From positions 1 through 6,168 of the forward strand of contig JAUVAJ010000115.1 of assembly GCA_030591795.1 (NCBI GenBank): a stretch of DNA of 6,168 nt, in the 5' to 3' direction. Position 1 is the stretch's first letter. Each line of letters starts with the position of its first letter. This document shows, in pieces, positions 1-4,909 of this stretch. The stretch comes from Desulfuromonadales bacterium (GTDB taxonomy: Bacteria > Desulfobacterota > Desulfuromonadia > Desulfuromonadales > UBA2294). The notes under the pieces are model-generated. The model searched no databases and was not told the DNA's origin. It saw nothing but the letters and a program-made list of their open reading frames with translations. The translations under genes and the position numbers were made by a program.

Positions 1-216
1 ATTACTCGCTTCGGTGAGCTTCTCTTCAATAATATCAAAATTATTGTTAAGCATTTCAGCGCTAATGGCGTTCTCTGCTTGAAGCTTCTCGGTAATACCG
101 GAAACAATTTTATTGTTATTATTTTTTATTCCGTATGCAGAAATCAGGGCCAGACTAATAAATGCGACTACCAGCGTTCCCGAGATCAGCAGGAGTAGTT
201 TTTTTTGAATCCCCAT
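1..216 (-). CDS. N-terminus of a membrane-anchored sensor or chemoreceptor-like protein (partial)
   Basis: The first 72 codons of a minus-strand gene are present; the rest lies beyond the left edge. The product starts MGIQKKLLLLISGTLVV. Residues about 6-28 form one hydrophobic segment after a short basic stretch (QKK), which looks like an uncleaved signal anchor. From about residue 31 the chain is polar, Asn/Glu/Lys-rich and probably helical (KNNNNKIVSG, then NNNFDIIEEKL), as in the start of a periplasmic sensing domain. This layout is typical of methyl-accepting chemotaxis proteins and of HAMP-containing histidine kinases or cyclases, but no signalling domain is in the window, so the class cannot be decided. 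The ATG at 216-214 has a moderate ribosome-binding site (AAGGGTG) about 6 nt upstream. The gene lies 106 bp downstream of a PhnD-like binding protein gene on the same strand, with a terminator between them. Seen: the reading frame and membrane segment. Inferred: a sensory role. Confidence 0.7.
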   Translation of the reverse strand, partial: MGIQKKLLLLISGTLVVAFISLALISAYGIKNNNNKIVSGITEKLQAENAISAEMLNNNFDIIEEKLTEASN

Positions 217-237
217 GGCACACCCTTCGCACGCGCT

Positions 238-259
238 ACGTAATTACGTTGACAGTATA
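238..259 (-). promoter_or_regulatory. Candidate promoter -10 with overlapping palindrome, ahead of the partial sensor gene
   Basis: On the minus strand TATACT (259-254) matches the sigma70 -10 box at five of six positions. The region 17 bp upstream has no good -35 box, so the promoter is weak or needs an activator. A perfect 12-bp palindrome, ACGTAATTACGT (238-249), would lie at the expected transcription start and could be a repressor site. Both assignments are inferred from position only. Confidence 0.25.
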
Positions 260-275
260 TACGTGTAACGGTTGA

Positions 276-312
276 GAAAAGGCCCCTGTGACACCAATTA
301 GGTGGCACAGGG
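276..312 (-). terminator. Intrinsic terminator after the PhnD-like gene
   Basis: On the minus strand, 11 nt past the stop codon, CCCTGTGCCACC (312-301) pairs with GGTGTCACAGGG (295-284) around a 5-nt loop. This gives a 12-bp stem with one internal mismatch. CCTTTTC follows at the base of the stem. The U-tract is short (four T), so some readthrough into the sensor gene downstream is possible. Confidence 0.75.
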
Positions 313-322
313 ACGAGAGTCT

Positions 323-1126
323 TTACCAGCTGTAAGTCATCGGGTTGATCTTGCCTTTTTGCATCAGGCCAAGGGAGAAGGCTAGTTTGCCTGAATCAAA
401 TAATTGCATATTGGCGCCCTTGCCAAAAGCCGGGCTGTTGGCTAGCGCAGCCTTCTTGATTTTAGCTTGGATAGAAGATGGTACAGCGTTAGATGCAGTC
501 AGCACGTTGTCCGGATTCTGGGCAATAGAGACGCCAGGCATCAAGGATGACTGCATCTCGGGGAACTTGTTGCTATTCGCTTCCCACCACCAGTTTTTAA
601 CTACTGCACCCTTTGCGCGGCCAGCTTTAATGGCATTGACGGCAGCGCCGTGATTGGCGACACCGAGCACCGCTTTGCCGCCGGTTGCAGCCTTGGCGCT
701 CGATTCACCTGAAGAGGCACCCATGGCAAAGGCAATTTTTGTCGGATATTTGCTGATTATAGCTTTTGGGTCGGCACCTTTTGGCGTAACCAGAATACCG
801 GAATAAAGTTCCTTGCCGTTGACGTTTTGCGCCAAAGGTGTGCCTAGCTTCCGGGCGGCGATTATCGCTTGGACAAAGGAACCAACATACACCAGGTTCT
901 GGTTGTTGGAGTCAAATGCTTTGAGGATTTCCGGATAACTCTTGGCTATACGCGGACGAACTTTAACGTCGGCGGTCGATAGCGCTTTTGCTATGGACTG
1001 CGCTTGTGAAGCCTTGCTCTTCCAGCTTGGCGGGAACCAGCAGGTCAGTGTGTCAGCGGCAAACAGCGGTTGAACCAGGCCAAATACAAAAATCATGGTT
1101 ACAAGGGTGGTCAGAATCCTTCTCAT
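323..1126 (-). CDS. PhnD-like periplasmic substrate-binding protein under a c-di-GMP riboswitch
   Basis: A 267-residue exported protein. Residues 1-23 or 1-24 form a signal peptide: MRR, a hydrophobic core, then LFAAD at the cleavage site. There is no Cys at the cleavage site, so it should be soluble in the periplasm and not a lipoprotein. The mature part resembles the phosphate/phosphonate ABC transporter binding-protein family (PhnD-like, two-lobed type II fold). Family features include a YVGSFVQAI segment, the LYSGILVTPKGAD strand and a GASSGESS turn that probably lines the ligand cleft. The ligand cannot be read from sequence; a Trp triplet (NWWWEAN) may line the pocket. The ATG at 1126 was chosen because GGAGG lies five bases upstream; an in-frame TTG 12 nt further upstream would put that ribosome site inside the gene. 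No permease or ATPase gene is next to it. Expression should be set by the c-di-GMP-I riboswitch and terminator at 1239-1368. The role, transport or ligand presentation to a sensor, is inferred. Confidence 0.85.
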   Translation of the reverse strand: MRRILTTLVTMIFVFGLVQPLFAADTLTCWFPPSWKSKASQAQSIAKALSTADVKVRPRIAKSYPEILKAFDSNNQNLVYVGSFVQAIIAARKLGTPLAQNVNGKELYSGILVTPKGADPKAIISKYPTKIAFAMGASSGESSAKAATGGKAVLGVANHGAAVNAIKAGRAKGAVVKNWWWEANSNKFPEMQSSLMPGVSIAQNPDNVLTASNAVPSSIQAKIKKAALANSPAFGKGANMQLFDSGKLAFSLGLMQKGKINPMTYSW

Positions 1127-1238
1127 GGTTTCCTCCAATTGGGTGACTGGGTAGGCAAAAAGGGTACCCGATTTAGCCTGTCCGTGTGAGTGTACCTAAG
1201 TAGATTTTTAAAAAATAATATCAATACGGCTTAAAACA

Positions 1239-1273
1239 AAAAAGAGCCCACATTCACGCCGAAGTGGGCTCTT
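1239..1273 (-). terminator. Riboswitch-controlled intrinsic terminator (expression platform)
   Basis: On the minus strand AAGAGCCCAC (1273-1264) pairs perfectly with GTGGGCTCTT (1251-1242), and TTC/GAA can extend the stem into the loop with one bulged T. A run of six T, including the last two of the stem, then GTTTT follows. It lies between the GEMM-I aptamer and the PhnD-like gene, about 115 nt before its start codon, so unless it is disrupted it would stop transcription before the gene. A 7-bp hairpin, CTTGATA/TATCAAG (1286-1271), sits just ahead of it and shares its first AAG. Confidence 0.88.
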
Positions 1274-1291
1274 GATATTTATCAAGTGTAT

Positions 1292-1368
1292 CTTCGACAA
1301 CCCAGCTATCCACTAGGGACCCGCAGCTTTGCGTCACTGGATTACTCCAGTTTTGCCATTTCGGAAAG
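1292..1368 (-). promoter_or_regulatory. Cyclic-di-GMP-I riboswitch aptamer (GEMM-I)
   Basis: Read on the minus strand, this has the conserved GEMM-I core in order. ATGGCAAAAC comes first, then a stem ACTGGA/TCCAGT closed by a GTAA (GNRA) tetraloop (1351-1336). GACGCAAAGC follows, then a shortened second arm (GGTCC... GGATAGC) that should hold the tetraloop receptor, and finally GGGTTGTCGAAG, which closes the base stem with CTTTCCGA (1368-1361). The second messenger binds at the three-way junction. The base equivalent to G20 of the Vibrio Vc2 aptamer is the G at 1356, just before CAAA. G here is typical of c-di-GMP binders; A marks the cGAMP-binding GEMM-Ib variants known from Geobacter. A strong terminator lies directly downstream, so control is by premature termination of the PhnD-like gene. 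Family assignment is from recognised consensus; the ligand is inferred. Confidence 0.92.
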
Positions 1369-1373
1369 AAAAT

Positions 1374-1413
1374 ATTTTAATGTACGCTAAAGCACAATTA
1401 AGGTCATTGTCAA
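1374..1413 (-). promoter_or_regulatory. Promoter candidates for the riboswitch transcript
   Basis: On the minus strand a perfect -35 TTGACA (1413-1408) is followed after 16 bp by TTTAGC, preceded by TG as in an extended -10. A second option is TAAAAT (1379-1374; five of six matches to TATAAT), which would start transcription right at the aptamer. The two cannot be told apart by eye; either places the start just upstream of the GEMM-I RNA. Confidence 0.45.
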
Positions 1414-1432
1414 GGTAATAAATTAAATATAT

Positions 1433-1450
1433 TTAAGAAAGCGTTCTTAA
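1433..1450. repeat. Perfect inverted repeat TTAAGAA-AGCG-TTCTTAA, possible operator
   Basis: Two perfect 7-bp arms around 4 bp, in an AT-rich gap. It lies 20-37 bp upstream of the TTGACA box of the riboswitch promoter, a usual position for an activator site. No T-run follows it that would make it a clear terminator. The rest of this gap (1451-1517) is AT-rich with loosely repeated CTAA/TTAA words and no gene. Confidence 0.3.
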
Positions 1451-1517
1451 TTAGATAGTTAGAATATGTTGAATCCTGACTAATCCCTAATTAACCCAAA
1501 CTAACTTAACTATTGAA

Positions 1518-1548
1518 AGAATAACAGTATAGGCCAATGCGTTATTCT
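1518..1548 (-). terminator. Weak stem-loop at the 3' end of the 125-residue gene
   Basis: AGAATAAC (1548-1541 on the minus strand) pairs perfectly with GTTATTCT (1525-1518) over a 15-nt loop and overlaps the stop codon of the gene at 1542-1919. CTTTC follows. The stem is AT-rich and the T-tract poor, so termination here would be inefficient and some transcription may reach the riboswitch region. Confidence 0.3.
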
Positions 1549-1919
1549 GTATTCGAACTTGGCGGTTCTGGTGTCGGTTGGTCAACCGACTCCTCTGCAT
1601 TTTTTAATGTTTCAATATCGGCCAAAAGATCAGCTGCGGCCTGTTTCAAGGTGTCGATCTGGGAGAACATCTCTTTTACCGGCGGCTTGGACATGATGCT
1701 TTTCTCGCCGGCCTCACGTAGATCGTCAATAAGTTTACCGAGGTCGGTATGCGCTGTGGCGATCTTCTTTTGCACTGCATTCAGATCTATTTTTTTCTGC
1801 ACTATTTTTTTGTACTGATTTGCCTTAAAGGTTGCACTGTGTAACGTTTTTTTCGTTGCTTCAATAATTTTCGCTGATGTCGTCTGAGTAATCTCGTTTG
1901 TATCATTCTGGTCTGTCAT
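1542..1919 (-). CDS. Helical protein of unknown function, 125 residues
   Basis: I do not recognise this protein. It has no signal peptide, no membrane segment and no Cys, so it is probably cytoplasmic. A polar N-terminus (1-15) is followed by a long, Lys-rich predicted helix (about 16-75, including KKIVQKKIDLNAVQKKIA). A break at SKPP (77-80) leads into a second helix (about 81-110), and the protein ends in a disordered Pro/Ser/Glu tail (111-125). The spacing of I/L/V residues suggests a coiled coil or helical hairpin. It is convincing as a gene because GGAGG lies 5 nt before the ATG, there is a promoter candidate upstream, and the composition is protein-like. It is divergent from fbp and lies upstream of the riboswitch unit on the same strand, but nothing ties it functionally to either. 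The opposite-strand frame at 1537-1818 is its shadow. Confidence 0.72.
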   Translation of the reverse strand: MTDQNDTNEITQTTSAKIIEATKKTLHSATFKANQYKKIVQKKIDLNAVQKKIATAHTDLGKLIDDLREAGEKSIMSKPPVKEMFSQIDTLKQAAADLLADIETLKNAEESVDQPTPEPPSSNTE

Positions 1920-1947
1920 AATGCCTCCATATCATTTGAATAACCTT

Positions 1948-1975
1948 ATCCTACCACTCTCTTAGTGGTGGTCAA
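1948..1975 (-). promoter_or_regulatory. Promoter of the 125-residue gene, with an inverted repeat in its spacer
   Basis: On the minus strand TTGACC (1975-1970) and TAGGAT (1953-1948) are 16 bp apart, a good sigma70 layout 28 bp before the start codon. An inverted repeat, ACCACT-CTCTT-AGTGGT (plus strand, 1953-1969), almost exactly fills the spacer, so a protein bound there would block RNA polymerase. The boxes are seen in the sequence; the operator role is inferred. Confidence 0.5.
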
Positions 1976-1982
1976 GAATATA

Positions 1983-2024
1983 TTGTCGACAAGGCTTGCT
2001 CTGGATCGCCTGATCGACTAAACT
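1983..2024 (+). promoter_or_regulatory. Promoter candidate of fbp with nearby palindrome
   Basis: TTGCTC (1996-2001) and TAAACT (2019-2024) are 17 bp apart and lie 33 bp before the fbp start codon; each box matches consensus at four of six positions. A perfect 10-bp palindrome, TTGTCGACAA (1983-1992), lies just upstream of the -35 box and could be a regulator site. Confidence 0.4.
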
Positions 2025-2057
2025 AGCGCGCATCTAATATGTAGACAGGAGAACTTC

Positions 2058-3002
2058 ATGAGTGCAGATCGGGGGAAAACCCGCTTTCAGATTGATTTGC
2101 GTCGCTATCTTCGGGAACAGAATATTGACCGGGATCTTATCCGGTTGATTTGTGAGATTTCTGATGCAACAAAATATATTATCAATGCTATTCGGACCGG
2201 CGACCTTGGTGTAGCTGGTACTTCCAACCTGTACGGTGAAGAGCAGCTGGCTCTTGATGTGTTGTCGGATAGAATTCTGCAAAAGCGGATCTCTAATTCC
2301 GGCGTCGTAGCAAATATGGTCTCTGAAGAAGTTCCTGATATTATTTCGGTTACACATACATCAAATAGAAGATTTTCAGTCGCATTCGATCCGCTTGATG
2401 GTTCTTCTCTGGTCGATGTAAATCTTGCAGTCGGCACTATTGTTTCGATTTATGAAGGTGAATCTGTACTGCAGCCGGGTCGTAACCAGATTGCAGCCAT
2501 GTATATTCTTTATGGGCCGCGAACTACTCTGGTTTTATCATTTGGCAACGGTGTGCATGAATTTGCCATGAACCAGTTAATGGAATACGATCTGGTGCAG
2601 GAGAATATAACCATGTCTGGTCCGGCCCAGGTGTATGCTCCGGGCGGGTTGCGCAGTAAATATTCGATCGGGACAGAAAAATTTGTACAACACCTGGAAA
2701 CAACCGGCATTAAGCTGCGTTACAGTGGCGGTTTTGTGCCAGATATTAATCAGGTATTGATCAAACGTGGTGGGCTGTTTATGTATCCGCATCTGACCGA
2801 CTCGCCTCAAGGTAAATTGCGCACCCTGTTTGAATTGAATCCGATGGCTTATTTGGTTGAACAGGCCGGTGGCGCGGCTTCTAACGGTAGACAACCTATT
2901 CTCGATGTCACCCCGAAGTCGATTGACGAGCGGGCCCCTATCTTTATCGGCAGCAAAGCAGAAGTCGCTTTGGCCGAGAAATTTATTGCGGAGCATGGCT
3001 AG
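2058..3002 (+). CDS. fbp: Class I fructose-1,6-bisphosphatase
   Basis: Hydrolyses fructose 1,6-bisphosphate to fructose 6-phosphate and phosphate, the committed step of gluconeogenesis, in the cytoplasm. The 314 residues are slightly shorter than the E. coli enzyme (332) but complete. Metal-binding motifs are SEEVPD (89-94) and FDPLDGSS (110-117), whose Asp and Glu residues hold the Mg ions. The phosphate and sugar-binding part has YSGGFVPD (222-229), GGLFMYP (238-244) and the family signature GKLRTLFELNP (252-262), followed by VEQAGG. AGGAG (2047-2051) lies 6 nt before the ATG. The gene stands alone on the plus strand, with its own promoter candidate and a terminator directly downstream. In an organism living on acetate or other organic acids this enzyme would be needed to make hexoses. 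Class I AMP inhibition is a family property and cannot be confirmed here. Confidence 0.97.
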   Translation: MSADRGKTRFQIDLRRYLREQNIDRDLIRLICEISDATKYIINAIRTGDLGVAGTSNLYGEEQLALDVLSDRILQKRISNSGVVANMVSEEVPDIISVTHTSNRRFSVAFDPLDGSSLVDVNLAVGTIVSIYEGESVLQPGRNQIAAMYILYGPRTTLVLSFGNGVHEFAMNQLMEYDLVQENITMSGPAQVYAPGGLRSKYSIGTEKFVQHLETTGIKLRYSGGFVPDINQVLIKRGGLFMYPHLTDSPQGKLRTLFELNPMAYLVEQAGGAASNGRQPILDVTPKSIDERAPIFIGSKAEVALAEKFIAEHG

Positions 3003-3023
3003 TACATCTGTACATAATCAATA

Positions 3024-3058
3024 AAAAAGGGCCGTGCATAACATGCATGGCCCTTTTT
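3024..3058. terminator. Bidirectional terminator between fbp and can
   Basis: AAAAAGGGCC (3024-3033) pairs with GGCCCTTTTT (3049-3058), and TGCAT/ATGCA extends the stem past one G-T pair to a 3-nt loop. The T-run on one strand and the A-run on the other let it stop transcripts from both sides. It lies 21 bp after the fbp stop and 17 bp after the can stop. Confidence 0.9.
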
Positions 3059-3075
3059 CGTTAGGTTATAAGCTG

Positions 3076-3726
3076 CTATTTGCGTAAGGCATTCAATGCC
3101 TGCCGATAAACTTCCTGGAAGTTGTCGTCTCCTGCAACATTGATATTCAGGTCGCGAATCAATCCGTCGTGAATATCGTAAATCCAGCCATGTACTGCAA
3201 TCTCTTGATTTCGTTCCCAGGCGTCGCCCAGGACTGTGGTTCGGCAGATGTTGGCCGTCTGCTCTATAACATTCAATTCACACATCAGGTTACTGCGTTT
3301 TTTCTCATCTTCTATCCCGGCAAACAGCGCTTCGTGTTTCCAGAATACATCCTTGATATGGCAGAGCCAGTTCTCAATTAACCCTTTACGGCTATTACTT
3401 TGTAGCGCGGCATTGACACCGCCGCAACCGTAATGACCACAGACGATAATATGTTTAACCTTGAGAACTTCAACGGCGTACTGGACAACGGTGAGGCAGT
3501 TGAGGTCGGTGTGGATGACCATATTGGCAACGTTGCGGTGGACAAACAGTTCACCGGGGAGCAGGTCGACAACCTCATTGGCCGGCACCCGGCTGTCTGA
3601 ACAGCCGATCCACAGGTATTCCGGTGATTGTTTCTCGGCTAGCCGATTGAAAAAACCGGGGTCCTCGGCGGTGACCCGCGCTGCCCACGTTCTGTTATTT
3701 TGCTTTAGTAGTTTTAGTCGATTCAT
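3076..3726 (-). CDS. can: Beta-class carbonic anhydrase
   Basis: Interconverts CO2 and bicarbonate in the cytoplasm, supplying bicarbonate to carboxylases. The 216 residues closely match the layout of E. coli Can. The zinc ligands are Cys42, Asp44, His98 and Cys101, within GCSDSRVPA (41-49) and CGHYGCGG (96-103), and the catalytic Asp44-Arg46 pair is present. Other hallmarks are PGELFVHRNVAN (57-68), DLNCLTVVQYAVEVL (74-88) and HGWIYDIHDG (179-188). Trp39, Arg64 and Tyr183 appear to match the residues forming the inhibitory bicarbonate site in the Haemophilus type II enzyme, so pH- and bicarbonate-dependent activity is likely (inferred). Start: the ATG at 3726 has GAGG 6 nt upstream. It is last in the ppa-trmO-can series, 63 bp after trmO, with its own promoter candidate, and converges on fbp. 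N-terminal LLKQNNRTWAARV also matches the family, so the start is secure. Confidence 0.97.
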   Translation of the reverse strand: MNRLKLLKQNNRTWAARVTAEDPGFFNRLAEKQSPEYLWIGCSDSRVPANEVVDLLPGELFVHRNVANMVIHTDLNCLTVVQYAVEVLKVKHIIVCGHYGCGGVNAALQSNSRKGLIENWLCHIKDVFWKHEALFAGIEDEKKRSNLMCELNVIEQTANICRTTVLGDAWERNQEIAVHGWIYDIHDGLIRDLNINVAGDDNFQEVYRQALNALRK

Positions 3727-3754
3727 GTAAGCCTCATATGTAATTGTGCTGAGG

Positions 3755-3782
3755 ATGATAACCTGATTTTAGTCTAAGACAA
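3755..3782 (-). promoter_or_regulatory. Promoter candidate of can
   Basis: On the minus strand TTGTCT (3782-3777) and TATCAT (3760-3755) are 16 bp apart; the -10 box matches consensus at five of six positions. It sits in the 63-bp gap after trmO, 28 bp before the can start codon, so can may be transcribed alone as well as by readthrough from ppa-trmO. No terminator is seen in this gap. Confidence 0.5.
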
Positions 3783-3789
3783 AGATATT

Positions 3790-4194
3790 TCAGTCCTTAA
3801 AAGCCGGTTTGATATCGAGCAGGATGGTCCCATTCAGACAGTCGAGTCCACGGACCGTCAACTCCGTATCCGTAATATCTTTTATGCTGACTACGGCGCT
3901 ACCAATCGGGTTTGGTCGGTTCGGGCTACGCAGGGCAAAAACCCCTTTGCGTTCACCTGATTTCCTCGATGTTTGGATCAATTCTGTGAAGTTTGCCTGA
4001 TCAAGCCAGTACAGGATCTGGATGTCGTCGCCTTTATTCAGCCCGTCAAGGCCGGCCCGATACGTGTCTGAAAGAATAATCTGACATTCGTCTCTGGTTT
4101 GGCCGATATTGCGCGGACAGTCAGCGAGGCTGGAGTAGGGAGTGCGAATGCTGCCGATCGCAGTCAGATGCATGGTTAGCTTATTCGCTACCAT
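3790..4194 (-). CDS. trmO: TrmO/TsaA-family tRNA (N6-threonylcarbamoyladenosine37-N6)-methyltransferase
   Basis: TrmO uses S-adenosylmethionine to methylate t6A at position 37 of certain tRNAs, giving m6t6A and tuning decoding. The 134 residues are a single TsaA beta-barrel domain. They start with [12 protein letters not shown], carry the strongly conserved [15 protein letters not shown] block that forms the cofactor and active site, and end with [17 protein letters not shown], the usual domain end. E. coli TrmO (about 235 residues) has an extra C-terminal domain that is absent here, so this is the short form. Start: the ATG at 4194 lies inside the end of ppa (14-nt overlap) with GAGG 6 nt upstream. 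The next ATG (4173) starts nearer the domain but has no ribosome site. Translation is therefore probably coupled to ppa. The N-terminal fold is clear; the tRNA substrate is taken from the family, and some TsaA-only proteins have no proven activity. Confidence 0.85.
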   Translation of the reverse strand: MVANKLTMHLTAIGSIRTPYSSLADCPRNIGQTRDECQIILSDTYRAGLDGLNKGDDIQILYWLDQANFTELIQTSRKSGERKGVFALRSPNRPNPIGSAVVSIKDITDTELTVRGLDCLNGTILLDIKPAFKD

Positions 4195-4795
4195 AAGTTT
4201 CCTCATAATCTGCGATTGCCGCATTAATAACCTCGAAAGCATGTTCCCGGCCATAGGCATCTGACACATCGACTATTGCATCTTGCCCCGGGATTAGCTT
4301 GTAGGTGCTGAAATAGTGCCGTAGTCGTTCGACATATACATCCGGCAACTCGGAAACATCATTAATGTGCGCATAGAGGTTGTCGTTAGCCAGAACCGCA
4401 ATTATTTTGTCATCGGCTTCACCTTGATCGATCATCTGCAGGCCGCCGACTACCTTGGCGTTGAGGATAACCTCCGGTTGGCTGATCGGGCGCTCGCTTA
4501 TGACGCAGATATCGAGTGGATCTCCATCTGCTACGTCGGTTTTGTTGGACAGGGCAGCGACCCGTTTACCACAGAAAGTTTGTGGAATAAAACCGTAGAG
4601 GTTTGGTGGTACCGAACTGGCCCGATGTGGACGATCAACCCGCAAGTAACCGGTCTCTTTGTCAATCTCATATTTCACACGATCAAACGGGGTTAACTCA
4701 ATATAAGCGTGAACTATCTCTGGCGGCTTTGGCCCGACACTCAGTCCATGCCATGGGTGTGGCCTAAAGCGAAAAAATGGTTTTGGAAAGCTCAT
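4181..4795 (-). CDS. ppa: Family I inorganic pyrophosphatase
   Basis: Hydrolyses pyrophosphate to two phosphates in the cytoplasm, pulling biosynthetic reactions forward. The product has 204 residues. The signature DGDPLD (90-95) carries the three metal-binding Asp. Other active-site residues are also visible: Lys41 and Glu43 in VKYEID, Arg55, Tyr67 in NLYGF, the Asp pair in IDQGEADDK, and the Tyr-Lys of FSTYKL. The protein is longer than E. coli PPase (176) because of a 25-30-residue N-terminal extension and about 13 residues inserted before the DGDPLD motif ([13 protein letters not shown]), which is a known variant architecture of the family. Start: the ATG at 4795 has a strong AAGGAGGAG site just upstream. 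The open frame continues upstream to 4903, but that would run through the ribosome site and a terminator. It is first of a probable ppa-trmO(-can) operon, separated from korC by a terminator. Confidence 0.95.
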   Translation of the reverse strand: MSFPKPFFRFRPHPWHGLSVGPKPPEIVHAYIELTPFDRVKYEIDKETGYLRVDRPHRASSVPPNLYGFIPQTFCGKRVAALSNKTDVADGDPLDICVISERPISQPEVILNAKVVGGLQMIDQGEADDKIIAVLANDNLYAHINDVSELPDVYVERLRHYFSTYKLIPGQDAIVDVSDAYGREHAFEVINAAIADYEETYGSE

Positions 4796-4822
4796 GGTCT
4801 CCTCCTTGATTGCAAGAGTAAA

Positions 4823-4853
4823 TAAATAGCACAAATTCAGAGACTGCAGACAA
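4823..4853 (-). promoter_or_regulatory. Promoter candidate of ppa
   Basis: On the minus strand the -10 region TGCTATTTA (4831-4823) has the TGn element of an extended -10. A possible -35 TTGTCT (4853-4848) is 19 bp away, longer than usual. It lies between the korC terminator and the ppa ribosome site, where a promoter is needed. Confidence 0.35.
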
Positions 4854-4887
4854 AAAAAGAGCCTGTCGGAAAATCCGACAGGCTCTT
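4853..4887 (-). terminator. Strong intrinsic terminator of the kor operon
   Basis: AAGAGCCTGTCGGA (4887-4874 on the minus strand) pairs perfectly with TCCGACAGGCTCTT (4870-4857), giving a 14-bp stem with a TTT loop. A run of seven T, counting the two at the stem end, follows. It lies 22 bp after the korC stop codon. Confidence 0.93.
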
Positions 4888-4909
4888 GAATTGAAACAAT
4901 CAAATTGTA

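Noticed and set aside
302..316. TGGCAC resembling a sigma54 -24 element
   Set aside because: No TTGC/GC element follows at the required spacing, and the bases are part of the terminator stem.
1127..1138. TTG start extending the PhnD-like protein by four residues (MEET)
   Set aside because: The extension is encoded by the GGAGGAA ribosome site itself; the ATG at 1126 is correctly spaced from it.
1127..1241. Further hairpin potential in the leader after the riboswitch terminator, including the GGGTACCC palindrome
   Set aside because: The possible stem is interrupted by mismatches and does not reach the ribosome site; no support for a second regulatory element.
1537..1818. Plus-strand open frame of 93 codons opposite the 125-residue gene
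   Set aside because: It overlaps the minus-strand gene almost completely, has no ribosome site, and gives a low-complexity Ser/Phe-rich peptide; the minus-strand frame has GGAGG and a promoter.
2034..2996. Several minus-strand open frames inside fbp
   Set aside because: fbp is unmistakable on the plus strand; these frames have no family features and are shadows of it.
3002..3013. Small inverted repeat GTACA-TC-TGTAC after fbp
   Set aside because: Too short and directly beside a strong terminator; likely chance.
4195..4269. Upstream extension of trmO to 159 residues
   Set aside because: The added Met-rich stretch lies wholly inside ppa in another frame and has no family similarity.
4796..4903. 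Upstream extension of ppa to 240 residues
   Set aside because: It would start inside the kor terminator region and run through a strong ribosome site; the added residues do not look like pyrophosphatase.
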